NCBI GenBank assembly: GCA_945897655.1
Contig: CAMDHB010000002.1
Coordinates: forward strand, 1 to 32,214
Source: Pseudorhodobacter antarcticus
GTDB lineage: Bacteria; Pseudomonadota; Alphaproteobacteria; Rhodobacterales; Rhodobacteraceae
Reading direction: 5' to 3'
Length of the DNA stretch: 32,214 bases
Shown here: positions 7,856-14,870 of the stretch, piece by piece
How the letters are laid out: each line of letters starts with the position of its first letter
How positions within the stretch are numbered: position 1 is the first letter of the stretch
Notes under the pieces: model-generated
What the model was told of the DNA's origin: nothing
Databases searched by the model: none
What the model saw: only the letters and a program-made list of their open reading frames with translations
Translations under genes and position numbers: made by a program

Positions 7856-7974
7856 CAGTCCCGGACGTTGTTCCGGGGCTTTTCATTGGTGTTGGTGGGC
7901 CCCGCAAGGGGAAGCCTGTCGCCGGTTCGCCGGAAAAGGACAACGCCCTTCAATTGTTTAGAAGGAGATCAGCC
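7856..7974 (+). promoter_or_regulatory. Structured 5' leader of rpsD, possible autoregulatory site
   Basis: Three hairpins can be drawn between promoter and start. The first is CCCGGA/TCCGGG (7860-7865 with 7872-7877), followed by GCTTTTC, which could act as terminator or attenuator. The second is CCCC/GGGG closed by a GCAA tetraloop (7900-7911). The third is CCGG-TTCG-CCGG (7922-7933) with outer pairs GTC/GAC. The ribosome site GAAGGAG (7961-7967) is outside them. S4 represses its own translation through leader RNA in several bacteria. Whether this leader binds S4 is inference, and the first hairpin may simply terminate the upstream gene. Confidence 0.35.
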
Positions 7975-8595
7975 GTGACCAAACGCACGTCTGCCAAGTA
8001 CAAGATCGACCGCCGCATGGGCGAAAACATCTGGGGCCGTCCGAAATCCCCGGTGAACAAGCGCGAATACGGCCCGGGCCAGCACGGCCAGCGCCGCAAG
8101 AACAAACTGTCCGACTTTGGTACCCAGCTGCGCGCCAAGCAAAAGCTGAAGGGTTACTACGGTGACCTGACAGAAAAGCAGTTCCGCAAGATCTATGCCG
8201 ACGCCGAACGCCAGCGTGGCGACACCGGTGAGGCGCTGATCGGCCTGCTGGAGCGTCGCCTGGACGCCGTCGTCTACCGCGCCAAGCTGGTCCCTACCGT
8301 GTTCGCCGCCCGCCAGTTCGTGAACCACGGCCACGTGACCGTGAATGGCGCCCGCGTCAACATCGCCTCCTACCGCGTTAAGGAAGGCGACATCATCGAA
8401 GTGCGCCAGAAGTCCAAGCAGATGGCCGCAATTCTGGAAGCCACCCAACTGGCCGAGCGTGATGTCCCCGATTACATCGAGGCGGATCACTCCAAGCTGG
8501 TCGTGAAATTCGTCCGCACACCGGGCCTGTCGGATGTGCCGTATCCGGTGCAGATGGAACCGAACCTGGTCGTGGAATACTACGCCAAGAACTGA
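7975..8595 (+). CDS. rpsD: 30S ribosomal protein S4
   Basis: 206 residues from the GTG at 7975, eight bases after GAAGGAG; the frame is open seven codons further but without a ribosome site. It starts TKRTSAKYKIDRRMGENIWG, as alphaproteobacterial S4 does. It carries the S4 RNA-binding domain at about 95-160 (RLDAVVYRAKLVPTV, FVNHGHVTVNGARVNI) and ends NLVVEYYAKN. S4 binds 16S rRNA directly and nucleates the small subunit body. The gene is monocistronic here, with its own promoter and a terminator immediately downstream, unlike the alpha-operon location in enterobacteria. Confidence 0.98.
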   Translation: MTKRTSAKYKIDRRMGENIWGRPKSPVNKREYGPGQHGQRRKNKLSDFGTQLRAKQKLKGYYGDLTEKQFRKIYADAERQRGDTGEALIGLLERRLDAVVYRAKLVPTVFAARQFVNHGHVTVNGARVNIASYRVKEGDIIEVRQKSKQMAAILEATQLAERDVPDYIEADHSKLVVKFVRTPGLSDVPYPVQMEPNLVVEYYAKN

Positions 8596-8620
8596 TAAGC
8601 TGCCCCCAAAGGCAGACGGG

Positions 8621-8645
8621 GGCTCGCCGGTTCGGCGGGCCCTTT
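8621..8645 (+). terminator. Rho-independent terminator of rpsD
   Basis: A nine-pair stem, GGCTCGCCG (8621-8629) with CGGCGGGCC (8633-8641) including one G-T pair, three-base loop, then CTTTCCATTTT. It is 25 bases after the S4 stop. Confidence 0.7.
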
Positions 8646-8669
8646 CCATTTTAGCGCGAAGGGTGGACC

Positions 8670-9200
8670 ATGACGCAATCGAACAACGCCGAACGGGCGC
8701 TTGAGAAGTTCTTGTTCGCCTCTCGCTGGTTGATGGCGCCGATGTATCTGGGGCTGGTCCTGGCACTGGGGATGTTGGCAATCGTGTTCCTGCGCGAGTT
8801 GTTCTATTACGCACCCCAAGTCGTCACGATGAAGGCCGAGGATGTGATCCTGGTCGTGCTGACGCTGATTGACCTGACGCTGGCGGGCAACCTTCTACTG
8901 ATCGTCCTCTTTTCCGGCTATGAAAACTTCGTCTCGAAGTTCGATTTCGACACCGGCGCCGACCGCCCCGACTGGATGGGCAAGGTTGATTTCTCTGGGC
9001 TGAAGATGAAGCTGATCGCCTCCATCGTCGCAATTTCGGCCATCGACCTGCTGAAATGGTTCATGAGCGTCGAGGACATGTCCGATGCCGAAATGGACCG
9101 CAAGTTTTACTGGCTGGTGGTCATCCACCTGACCTTTGTGCTGTCGGGTGTCCTGATGGCGCTGATGGATTATCTTGCATCGAAATCCGAGAAGCGCTGA
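8670..9200 (+). CDS. UPF0114 (YqhA-like) inner-membrane protein
   Basis: 176 residues, ATG at 8670 after AAGGGTGG. Hydrophobic segments lie at about 20-42, 56-80, 108-128 and 145-168. The strings LFASRWLMAPMYLGL and KLIASIVAISAIDLLK are characteristic of the YqhA/UPF0114 family. Members are small four-helix inner-membrane proteins without an established biochemical function. The gene sits alone between rpsD and hisC, about 80 bases before the latter. The terminator before it suggests transcription separate from rpsD. Confidence 0.85.
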   Translation: MTQSNNAERALEKFLFASRWLMAPMYLGLVLALGMLAIVFLRELFYYAPQVVTMKAEDVILVVLTLIDLTLAGNLLLIVLFSGYENFVSKFDFDTGADRPDWMGKVDFSGLKMKLIASIVAISAIDLLKWFMSVEDMSDAEMDRKFYWLVVIHLTFVLSGVLMALMDYLASKSEKR

Positions 9201-9280
9201 GACATTGCGCTGCATAGGCCAATTGTTGCTGGCAAAGCCCTGACCGCATGGGTAGAACCCCGGGAACGAAAGGCAAAACG

Positions 9281-10366
9281 ATGAATGACGCGATAAAGCC
9301 GCAGCCCGGGATCATGGACATCGCCCTCTATGTGGGCGGCAAGGCCACGGTTGCGGGTGTTGGCAATGTGGTCAAGCTGTCATCCAACGAGAACCCCTTT
9401 GGTCCCTCGGACCGGGCGAAAGAGGCGTTTCAGCGGTCGGTTCATCAGTTGCACCGCTACCCCTCGACCGACCATGCCTCGCTTCGTGCAGCGATTGCCG
9501 AGGTGCATGGCCTGGACGCCGACCGTGTGATCTGCGGCGCTGGATCGGATGAAATCATCACCTTCCTGTGTCAGGCCTATGCCGGCCCCAAGGATGAGGT
9601 GGTGTTCACAGAACACGGCTTCCTGATGTACCGTATCTCAGCCCTTGCCGCAGGGGCGACCCCGGTCGAGGTGGCTGAACGTGACCGCACAACCGATGTC
9701 GACGCGATCCTCAGGGCCTGCAATCGGCGCACCAAACTGGTGTTCATCGCCAACCCCAACAACCCCACCGGCACGATGATTTCTGCAGCCGAGGTGGCGC
9801 GGTTGGCGGATGGCTTGCCGCCACAGGCCATTTTGGTTCTGGACGGGGCCTATGCCGAGTTTGTCGATGGCTTTGACGGTGGTCTGTCGCTGATCGAGGC
9901 ACGCAGCAATGTCGTCATGACGCGGTCATTCTCCAAGATCTACGGTCTGGGCGGTTTGCGCATTGGCTGGGGTTATGGCCCGAAAGCGGTCATTGACGTG
10001 CTGAACCGCATCCGTGGCCCCTTCAACCTGTCCAACACCCAGCTTGAGGCGGCTGAAGCGGCGGTCAGGGACCAAGACTATATCGCTCGCTGCCGGGCCG
10101 ATAATGCCCGCATGCGGCACTGGCTGGCCCTGGCTTTGGCCGAATTGGGAATACCATCCGACACCTCGATGACCAACTTCATCCTTGCCCGCTTCTCGAC
10201 CCAGGAAGAGGCCGAGGATTGCGATACATTCCTGCAAAAGCAGGGGCTTCTGGTGCGGCGAGTGTCCAGCTACAAACTGCCCAACTGCCTGCGTATCACG
10301 ATTGGTGACGAATCCTCTTGTCGCCGCGTGGCCCATGCCATTGCCCAGTTCAAAGGCATCAGATGA
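9281..10366 (+). CDS. hisC: Histidinol-phosphate/aromatic aminotransferase
   Basis: 361 residues from the ATG at 9281; an in-frame ATG 33 bases upstream has no ribosome site and adds residues not typical of the family. It is a PLP-dependent class I/II transaminase: SSNENPFGPS at 34-43, NPNNPTG at 158-164, DGAYAEF at 188-194, and the PLP lysine K219 in RSFSKIYGLGG. HisC makes histidinol phosphate from imidazole-acetol phosphate, and related enzymes also transaminate prephenate or aromatic keto acids. The stop codon overlaps the start of tyrC (ATGA at 10363-10366), so the two are translationally coupled. That pairing makes a role in tyrosine/phenylalanine synthesis, alone or in addition to histidine, a real possibility. 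Confidence 0.9.
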   Translation: MNDAIKPQPGIMDIALYVGGKATVAGVGNVVKLSSNENPFGPSDRAKEAFQRSVHQLHRYPSTDHASLRAAIAEVHGLDADRVICGAGSDEIITFLCQAYAGPKDEVVFTEHGFLMYRISALAAGATPVEVAERDRTTDVDAILRACNRRTKLVFIANPNNPTGTMISAAEVARLADGLPPQAILVLDGAYAEFVDGFDGGLSLIEARSNVVMTRSFSKIYGLGGLRIGWGYGPKAVIDVLNRIRGPFNLSNTQLEAAEAAVRDQDYIARCRADNARMRHWLALALAELGIPSDTSMTNFILARFSTQEEAEDCDTFLQKQGLLVRRVSSYKLPNCLRITIGDESSCRRVAHAIAQFKGIR

Positions 10367-11295
10367 GCCAGATCTACACACGTGTCGCGCTGATTGGTCT
10401 GGGCCTTATCGCCTCGTCAATGGCGCATGCCATGCGGGCCGGTGGTCTGGCCGGTGAAATTGTCGGCCATGCCAAATCTGCCGAGACCCGGGCCGTTGCA
10501 CTGGAAATCGGCCTGTGCGACCGGGTATGCGCGACTGCCGCCGAGGCGGTCTCTGGCGCTGATCTGGTGGTGCTGGCTGTGCCCGTGGGCGCAATGGCCG
10601 CCCTTGCCGCCGAGATTGGCCCGCATCTGGCACCGGGTGCTACGGTGACGGATGTGGGATCGGTCAAGCAGGCCGTGATTGCCGCCGTCCTGCCCAGTAT
10701 GCCTGAAGGCGTGGCCTTCATCCCCGGCCACCCGATGGCGGGAACCGAATACTCCGGCCCAAGGTCGGGCTTTGCCACGCTGTTCCAGAACCGCTGGTGG
10801 CTGCTCACCCCGTTGCCCGACACAGACCAAGCCAAGATCACCCAGTTGCGCGCATTGCTGGAGGGCATGGGCGCCCGCGTTGACACGATGGAGGCTGACC
10901 ATCACGACCTCGTTCTGGCCGTGGTCAGCCATACCCCGCATCTGATTGCCTATACGATGGTGGGTGTCGCCGACCATCTGGCGCAGGTATCGAATTCCGA
11001 AGTGATTCAGTATTCCGCCACCGGCTTTCGCGATTTCACCCGGATTGCGGCGTCGGACCCCACCATGTGGCGCGATGTGTTCCTGACCAACAAGGACGCT
11101 GTGCTGGACGTCCTCGGCCGCTTTACCGAAGAACTGTTCGTGCTGCAGCGCGCCATCCGAATGGGCGACGGTGATTTGCTGCACGCTTATTTCACCCGCA
11201 CCCGTGCGATCCGACGTGGCATCATCGAGGCGGGGCAAGACACCTCTGCCCCGGATTTTGGCCGTGTCGCAACGGCCAAATCGGCGGGCGGTTGA
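10363..11295 (+). CDS. tyrC: Prephenate/arogenate (cyclohexadienyl) dehydrogenase
   Basis: 310 residues. The N-terminal Rossmann fold carries GLGLIASS at 12-19 (family consensus GxGLIGGS). The catalytic-region histidine is in PGHPMAGTEYSGP, H123, and the conserved SHTPHLIAY follows. The protein is NAD(P)-dependent and oxidatively decarboxylates prephenate or arogenate in tyrosine synthesis. There is no ACT or chorismate mutase domain, so this is the monofunctional form. It overlaps hisC by four bases and is followed two bases after its stop by the extensin-like gene, so the three probably form one transcript. The usual glycines of the nucleotide loop are replaced by Ala-Ser at 17-18, a mild variation. 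Confidence 0.92.
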   Translation: MSQIYTRVALIGLGLIASSMAHAMRAGGLAGEIVGHAKSAETRAVALEIGLCDRVCATAAEAVSGADLVVLAVPVGAMAALAAEIGPHLAPGATVTDVGSVKQAVIAAVLPSMPEGVAFIPGHPMAGTEYSGPRSGFATLFQNRWWLLTPLPDTDQAKITQLRALLEGMGARVDTMEADHHDLVLAVVSHTPHLIAYTMVGVADHLAQVSNSEVIQYSATGFRDFTRIAASDPTMWRDVFLTNKDAVLDVLGRFTEELFVLQRAIRMGDGDLLHAYFTRTRAIRRGIIEAGQDTSAPDFGRVATAKSAGG

Positions 11296-11297
11296 CG

Positions 11298-12014
11298 ATG
11301 CGCGCGGCCCTGGGTGTGTTGATGCTGATCTGCACGATCAACACCGCCCGGGCAGACGCGCCGACCCGCTCACTTTTCCCCGAACCCCGGCCGCAGGTTG
11401 CCACCACCTTGGTGGCCCTGCCGGCCCCGCCTGCCATGCAATCCCTGCGGCCACGTCCGCGCCCAACCGAAGCTGTTGCCCGCACGCAGCCCGACAGGCC
11501 AAGGTCAACGCGCCAAGGATCGGTCTGCAACAATAACGACATCAAGGGCACGGAACTGGAACCGATCATATCGCGGACAAATGGCTGCGGCATAGCCGAG
11601 CCGGTTCTGGTGACCTCGGTCAATGGGGTGCGGCTCAAACCTGCGGCCACGATCAACTGCAATGCGGCGACGGCTCTTGCCAGCTGGATCGACGATGGTC
11701 TGCAACCAGCTTTTCGGGGTCAGGTCGTTCAGTTGAACGTGGCCGACAGTTACAGCTGCCGCCCCCGCAACAACGTACGCGGCAACAGGATAAGCGAGCA
11801 TGGCTTGGGCAATGCCATTGACATCGAAGGCTTTGTTCTAAAGTCCGGCAGAACCCTGACGGTGGAAGACAACTATGGCCGCCAGATCAGGGTTGCCCAC
11901 AAGGCGGCCTGCGGAACGTTCCGAACCATGCTTGGCCCCGGCTCTGACGGTTACCACGAAGACCATATCCATTTCGATGTGTCCCAGCGGGGCGGCCGCG
12001 CCTATTGTCGCTGA
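11298..12014 (+). CDS. Extensin-like LAS-family peptidoglycan peptidase, exported
   Basis: 238 residues from the ATG at 11298 (a TTG two codons earlier is possible). Signal peptide to about residue 19 (ARA), then a proline/arginine-rich linker to about 75. The extensin-like C-terminal domain fills 76-238 with six cysteines (77, 97, 121, 154, 205, 237), as expected for a disulphide-bonded periplasmic protein. SEHGLGNAIDIEGF (H168, D175) and EDHIHFDV (H223, H225) match the zinc ligands of LAS metallopeptidases (MepA/VanY type). The likely role is cleaving peptidoglycan cross-links; the plant-protein name of the family is historical. It lies at the end of the hisC-tyrC run, with no obvious pathway link. 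Confidence 0.82.
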   Translation: MRAALGVLMLICTINTARADAPTRSLFPEPRPQVATTLVALPAPPAMQSLRPRPRPTEAVARTQPDRPRSTRQGSVCNNNDIKGTELEPIISRTNGCGIAEPVLVTSVNGVRLKPAATINCNAATALASWIDDGLQPAFRGQVVQLNVADSYSCRPRNNVRGNRISEHGLGNAIDIEGFVLKSGRTLTVEDNYGRQIRVAHKAACGTFRTMLGPGSDGYHEDHIHFDVSQRGGRAYCR

Positions 12015-12023
12015 CAACTGCGC

Positions 12024-13007
12024 TCAGTCCATCCTCGGGGCCGCACCCAAGGGCACTGGCCCAAAGCTCATCCGACCATCTGCAAAGATCAGCGGCATCT
12101 TCAACAGGTCAGGATCGCCACCTGCACGCGCCATGGCTTCTATCCCCCGGGAAATGGCATCTGCCATTTCCAGCCGGATCAGACCCATCGCCACGCCAAG
12201 CGCCGGGATCTGCCGCCAATTTTCGATCTGGAAATCAATCTGACCCTTGGCAAAACCATCTGATGCCCGGTCCACCTGACCCGATGCCCGCACTTTCATG
12301 CTGCCCCAGGTCAGATCAAGGCCGGTCACCGTGACACCCGTCAGCCTTGGTTGGGTTTCAGCCACGTGCCTGTCCAATGGCGCGGTGAACATCAAGATCG
12401 TGTCCAGATGCAGGCTGCTGATCGTGTCACCCAACTCGGGCACCAGACCGGCCAGGTTCGATGCCGGCATCAGATCGGCAATCCGCAGCCCTAGACGCTG
12501 CGCCATCGGGTCCGACGTGTCTGGCGCCAAAGCCAGAACAACAGACTTTGCACCTACCGTCCATCCGGCATCAGAATCCGCCAGGATGTCATGCCCTTCG
12601 ATCACCACTTCCTGCAACGTCACGTCCATCGACGGTGACACCCGAACCGACGCCGCCATCTTGCTGGAGGTGATGTCGATCTCTTGCCCGTTTGCGCGCA
12701 CCTGCTGATCATTCGGGAATGCGGCAATCAGGTGCCAGGGCTTCCACGTCATTGACAGAACTTGCACAAAGGGGGCCTTCCACGACCAGCCCGACAGCGG
12801 GTCTGCCAGTTCCGGGCCTGTGATGGTCAGGTCCAGCCGGCTGGGAAATCCGCTGACCGAAATGTCCTCTCGCTTGGCGGTCATGCCCATGGCGGCCTGA
12901 TCGTCGAACCACTGCGCCACGCTGCGCTCGACAACCGTCGATCCGACAAACCAGTACCCGCCCCAAAGTGCGGCAAAAACCACCGCGATCCAGATCAAGA
13001 CCCGCAT
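12024..13007 (-). CDS. DUF2125 membrane-anchored protein
   Basis: 327 residues. One N-terminal transmembrane segment at about 4-22, then a large extracytoplasmic region with repeated amphipathic beta strands. DISVSGFPSRLDLTITGP at 48-65 and the WKAPFVQVLSMTWKPWHLIAAFP block are the signature of DUF2125, a family typical of alphaproteobacteria. The function is not known; the fold suggests a lipid- or envelope-associated beta structure. The gene is convergent with the extensin-like gene (ten bases apart) and divergent from the ChaC-type gene with only 63 bases between starts. Confidence 0.85.
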   Translation of the reverse strand: MRVLIWIAVVFAALWGGYWFVGSTVVERSVAQWFDDQAAMGMTAKREDISVSGFPSRLDLTITGPELADPLSGWSWKAPFVQVLSMTWKPWHLIAAFPNDQQVRANGQEIDITSSKMAASVRVSPSMDVTLQEVVIEGHDILADSDAGWTVGAKSVVLALAPDTSDPMAQRLGLRIADLMPASNLAGLVPELGDTISSLHLDTILMFTAPLDRHVAETQPRLTGVTVTGLDLTWGSMKVRASGQVDRASDGFAKGQIDFQIENWRQIPALGVAMGLIRLEMADAISRGIEAMARAGGDPDLLKMPLIFADGRMSFGPVPLGAAPRMD

Positions 13008-13070
13008 ACCCGCCCCTTTTCTTCACAGCGTGGATGATGTTTACAGAGCGGCAATCAAGAGGGCCAGCCG

Positions 13071-13607
13071 TTGAACGATCCGATGTGGGTATTTGGCTAT
13101 GGATCGCTGATCTGGGACCCCGGTTTTCCCGTGGCCGAACGGCACACAGCCATGGTGCAAGACTGGCACCGGAGTTTTTGCATGCGTTCGATTCATCACC
13201 GTGGAACCCCGCAGGCGATGGGCTTGGTTCTGGCGCTGGACCATGTTCCGGGTGCTTGCTGTGCAGGTGTGGCCTTCCGTGTCATCCCCGGGGCCGAGGA
13301 CGAAACGCTGGTACGGCTGAGGGATCGCGAACTGATCTCCTCCGCCTATGTGGAGCACCGCTTGACGGTGTCGCTGGCCGGGGGCGGACTTCGGGACGCC
13401 CTAACCTACGTCATCAATCAAGATCATGACCAGTATTGTGGCGGCCTTCCGTTGGAGGAACAGGCGCAGATCATCGCCCGTGCCGTCGGCGGCCGGGGGG
13501 CCAACCGCGACTATCTTTTTGCAACCGCACAACATTTGACCGAACTTGGCATTGGCGATCCAGATCTGGACTGGCTTGTGGCAAGGGTGGCCCAACTGCC
13601 TGCCTGA
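13071..13607 (+). CDS. ChaC-type gamma-glutamylcyclotransferase
   Basis: 178 residues from a TTG at 13071, preferred over the ATG at 13083 because GAGGG lies about eight bases upstream of it. VFGYGSLIW at 7-15 is the substrate-binding signature of the fold, and E87 in RDRELISSAY is the likely catalytic glutamate. ChaC-type enzymes degrade glutathione to 5-oxoproline and Cys-Gly in the cytosol. The C-terminal DYLFATAQHLTELGIGDPDL is typical of the family. It is divergent from the DUF2125 gene and probably monocistronic. Confidence 0.87.
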   Translation: MNDPMWVFGYGSLIWDPGFPVAERHTAMVQDWHRSFCMRSIHHRGTPQAMGLVLALDHVPGACCAGVAFRVIPGAEDETLVRLRDRELISSAYVEHRLTVSLAGGGLRDALTYVINQDHDQYCGGLPLEEQAQIIARAVGGRGANRDYLFATAQHLTELGIGDPDLDWLVARVAQLPA

Positions 13608-13631
13608 TGCCGAAACAAGACACCCTTTCAC

Positions 13632-13660
13632 TTGGGGTGCCCGTCAGGGCCTGCTATTGT
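13632..13660 (+). promoter_or_regulatory. Candidate promoter of the MotA/MotB-like pair
   Basis: TTGGGG at 13632-13637, 17-base spacer, TATTGT at 13655-13660, 35 bases before the start at 13695. The -35 is a partial match. Confidence 0.35.
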
Positions 13661-13694
13661 TGCCACCAAGCACGCAATCGGCCATAAGGTGCCC

Positions 13695-14867
13695 ATGAAA
13701 AAGACCGACAAATCGATCCAGATATCCTTTAGCCAGCCGATCCGGCAGATCGTGACGATGCTGCTCGCCTGTGCGCTGGTCGGCCTTGGCACATGGTTGA
13801 TCCGCGTTGAAGTCATTCAGATCCTAAGCACGAACCCCTGGCTCAATGGATTTATCGCCGGAGTCTTTGGCCTGGGTGTCCTGACCTGTTTCTGGCAGGT
13901 TCTGATCCTGATCCAATCGGTCCGCTGGATTGAGAATTATGTCAACGAGGTTCCCGGCACCGAAGACGCCCGTCCGCCGCAGTTGCTTGCGCCACTTGCA
14001 TCGCTTTTGCGGTCGCGCGGGTCCAAGATGCACATCTCTTCCTCGGCGGCACAATCCATTCTCGACCCCGTCGCCACCCGCATCGACGAGGCGCGCGACA
14101 TCACGCGCTACTTGACTAACCTCCTGATTTTCCTTGGACTTCTGGGCACATTCTTTGGCCTTGCCACAACCATCCCCGCCATCGTCGAAACCATCGGCTC
14201 ACTCGCGCCCAAGCCCGGTGAAACCGGTGTCGACGTTTTCACCAAGTTGATGGGCGGTCTGGAAAAGCAGTTAGGCGGCATGGGTACGGCCTTCTCCTCC
14301 TCGCTTCTGGGGTTGGCCGGGTCGCTGGTGGTGGGGCTGTTGGAACTGTTTGCCAGCCACGGCCAGAACCGCTTTTACCGCGAGTTGGAAGAATGGGTAT
14401 CCTCCATCACTCGTCTGGGCTTCGCCTCGGGCGAAGGCGAGGCAGCCGATCAGTCTGTGATGATCCAGATTCTGGATAATGTGACAGGCCAGATCGAGGT
14501 ACTGCAAACTCTTTATGCCCAAGCCGAGGCCAGCCGCGAAGGGAATGACGACAAGCTGGCCGAATTGGCGCAGGCCGTGCGCAAACTGGCCAAGGGCATG
14601 GAAAGCGGCGGCGGGCAGACCGAGGTGCTGAACCGGATTGCCGAGGGCCAGGAACGCCTGATTGCGGCCTTGACCGGCGCCGACAGTTCTGCAGCGACCG
14701 ATGCCGAAAGCCGGATGCGCCTGCGGTCGATAGACGTGCAATTGCTTCGGATTCTTGAAGAAATCTCCGCAGGGCGGCAGGAAAGCATTGCCGATCTGCG
14801 TGCCGACCTTACTGCGCTGACCACCGCTATCCGGTCGCTTTCGCGCGGCGCCGTTGGGCGGGGCTAA
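13695..14867 (+). CDS. MotA/TolQ/ExbB-family proton-channel protein
   Basis: 390 residues from the ATG at 13695 (AAGGTG just upstream; longer in-frame starts have no ribosome site). Hydrophobic segments at about 17-36, 52-76, 138-165 and 196-220. The last two, with GLLGTFFGLATTIPAI and GMGTAFSSSLLGLAGS, are the MotA/TolQ/ExbB signature. A 150-residue cytoplasmic tail follows, rich in Ala/Glu/Gln heptads. Partners of this family use ion flow to drive a periplasmic peptidoglycan-binding arm, and the next gene, three bases downstream, encodes one. There are no flagellar, Tol or TonB genes nearby, so the process being powered is unknown. It is too short and lacks companions for a ZorA assignment. 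Confidence 0.82.
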   Translation: MKKTDKSIQISFSQPIRQIVTMLLACALVGLGTWLIRVEVIQILSTNPWLNGFIAGVFGLGVLTCFWQVLILIQSVRWIENYVNEVPGTEDARPPQLLAPLASLLRSRGSKMHISSSAAQSILDPVATRIDEARDITRYLTNLLIFLGLLGTFFGLATTIPAIVETIGSLAPKPGETGVDVFTKLMGGLEKQLGGMGTAFSSSLLGLAGSLVVGLLELFASHGQNRFYRELEEWVSSITRLGFASGEGEAADQSVMIQILDNVTGQIEVLQTLYAQAEASREGNDDKLAELAQAVRKLAKGMESGGGQTEVLNRIAEGQERLIAALTGADSSAATDAESRMRLRSIDVQLLRILEEISAGRQESIADLRADLTALTTAIRSLSRGAVGRG

Positions 14868-14870
14868 GGC

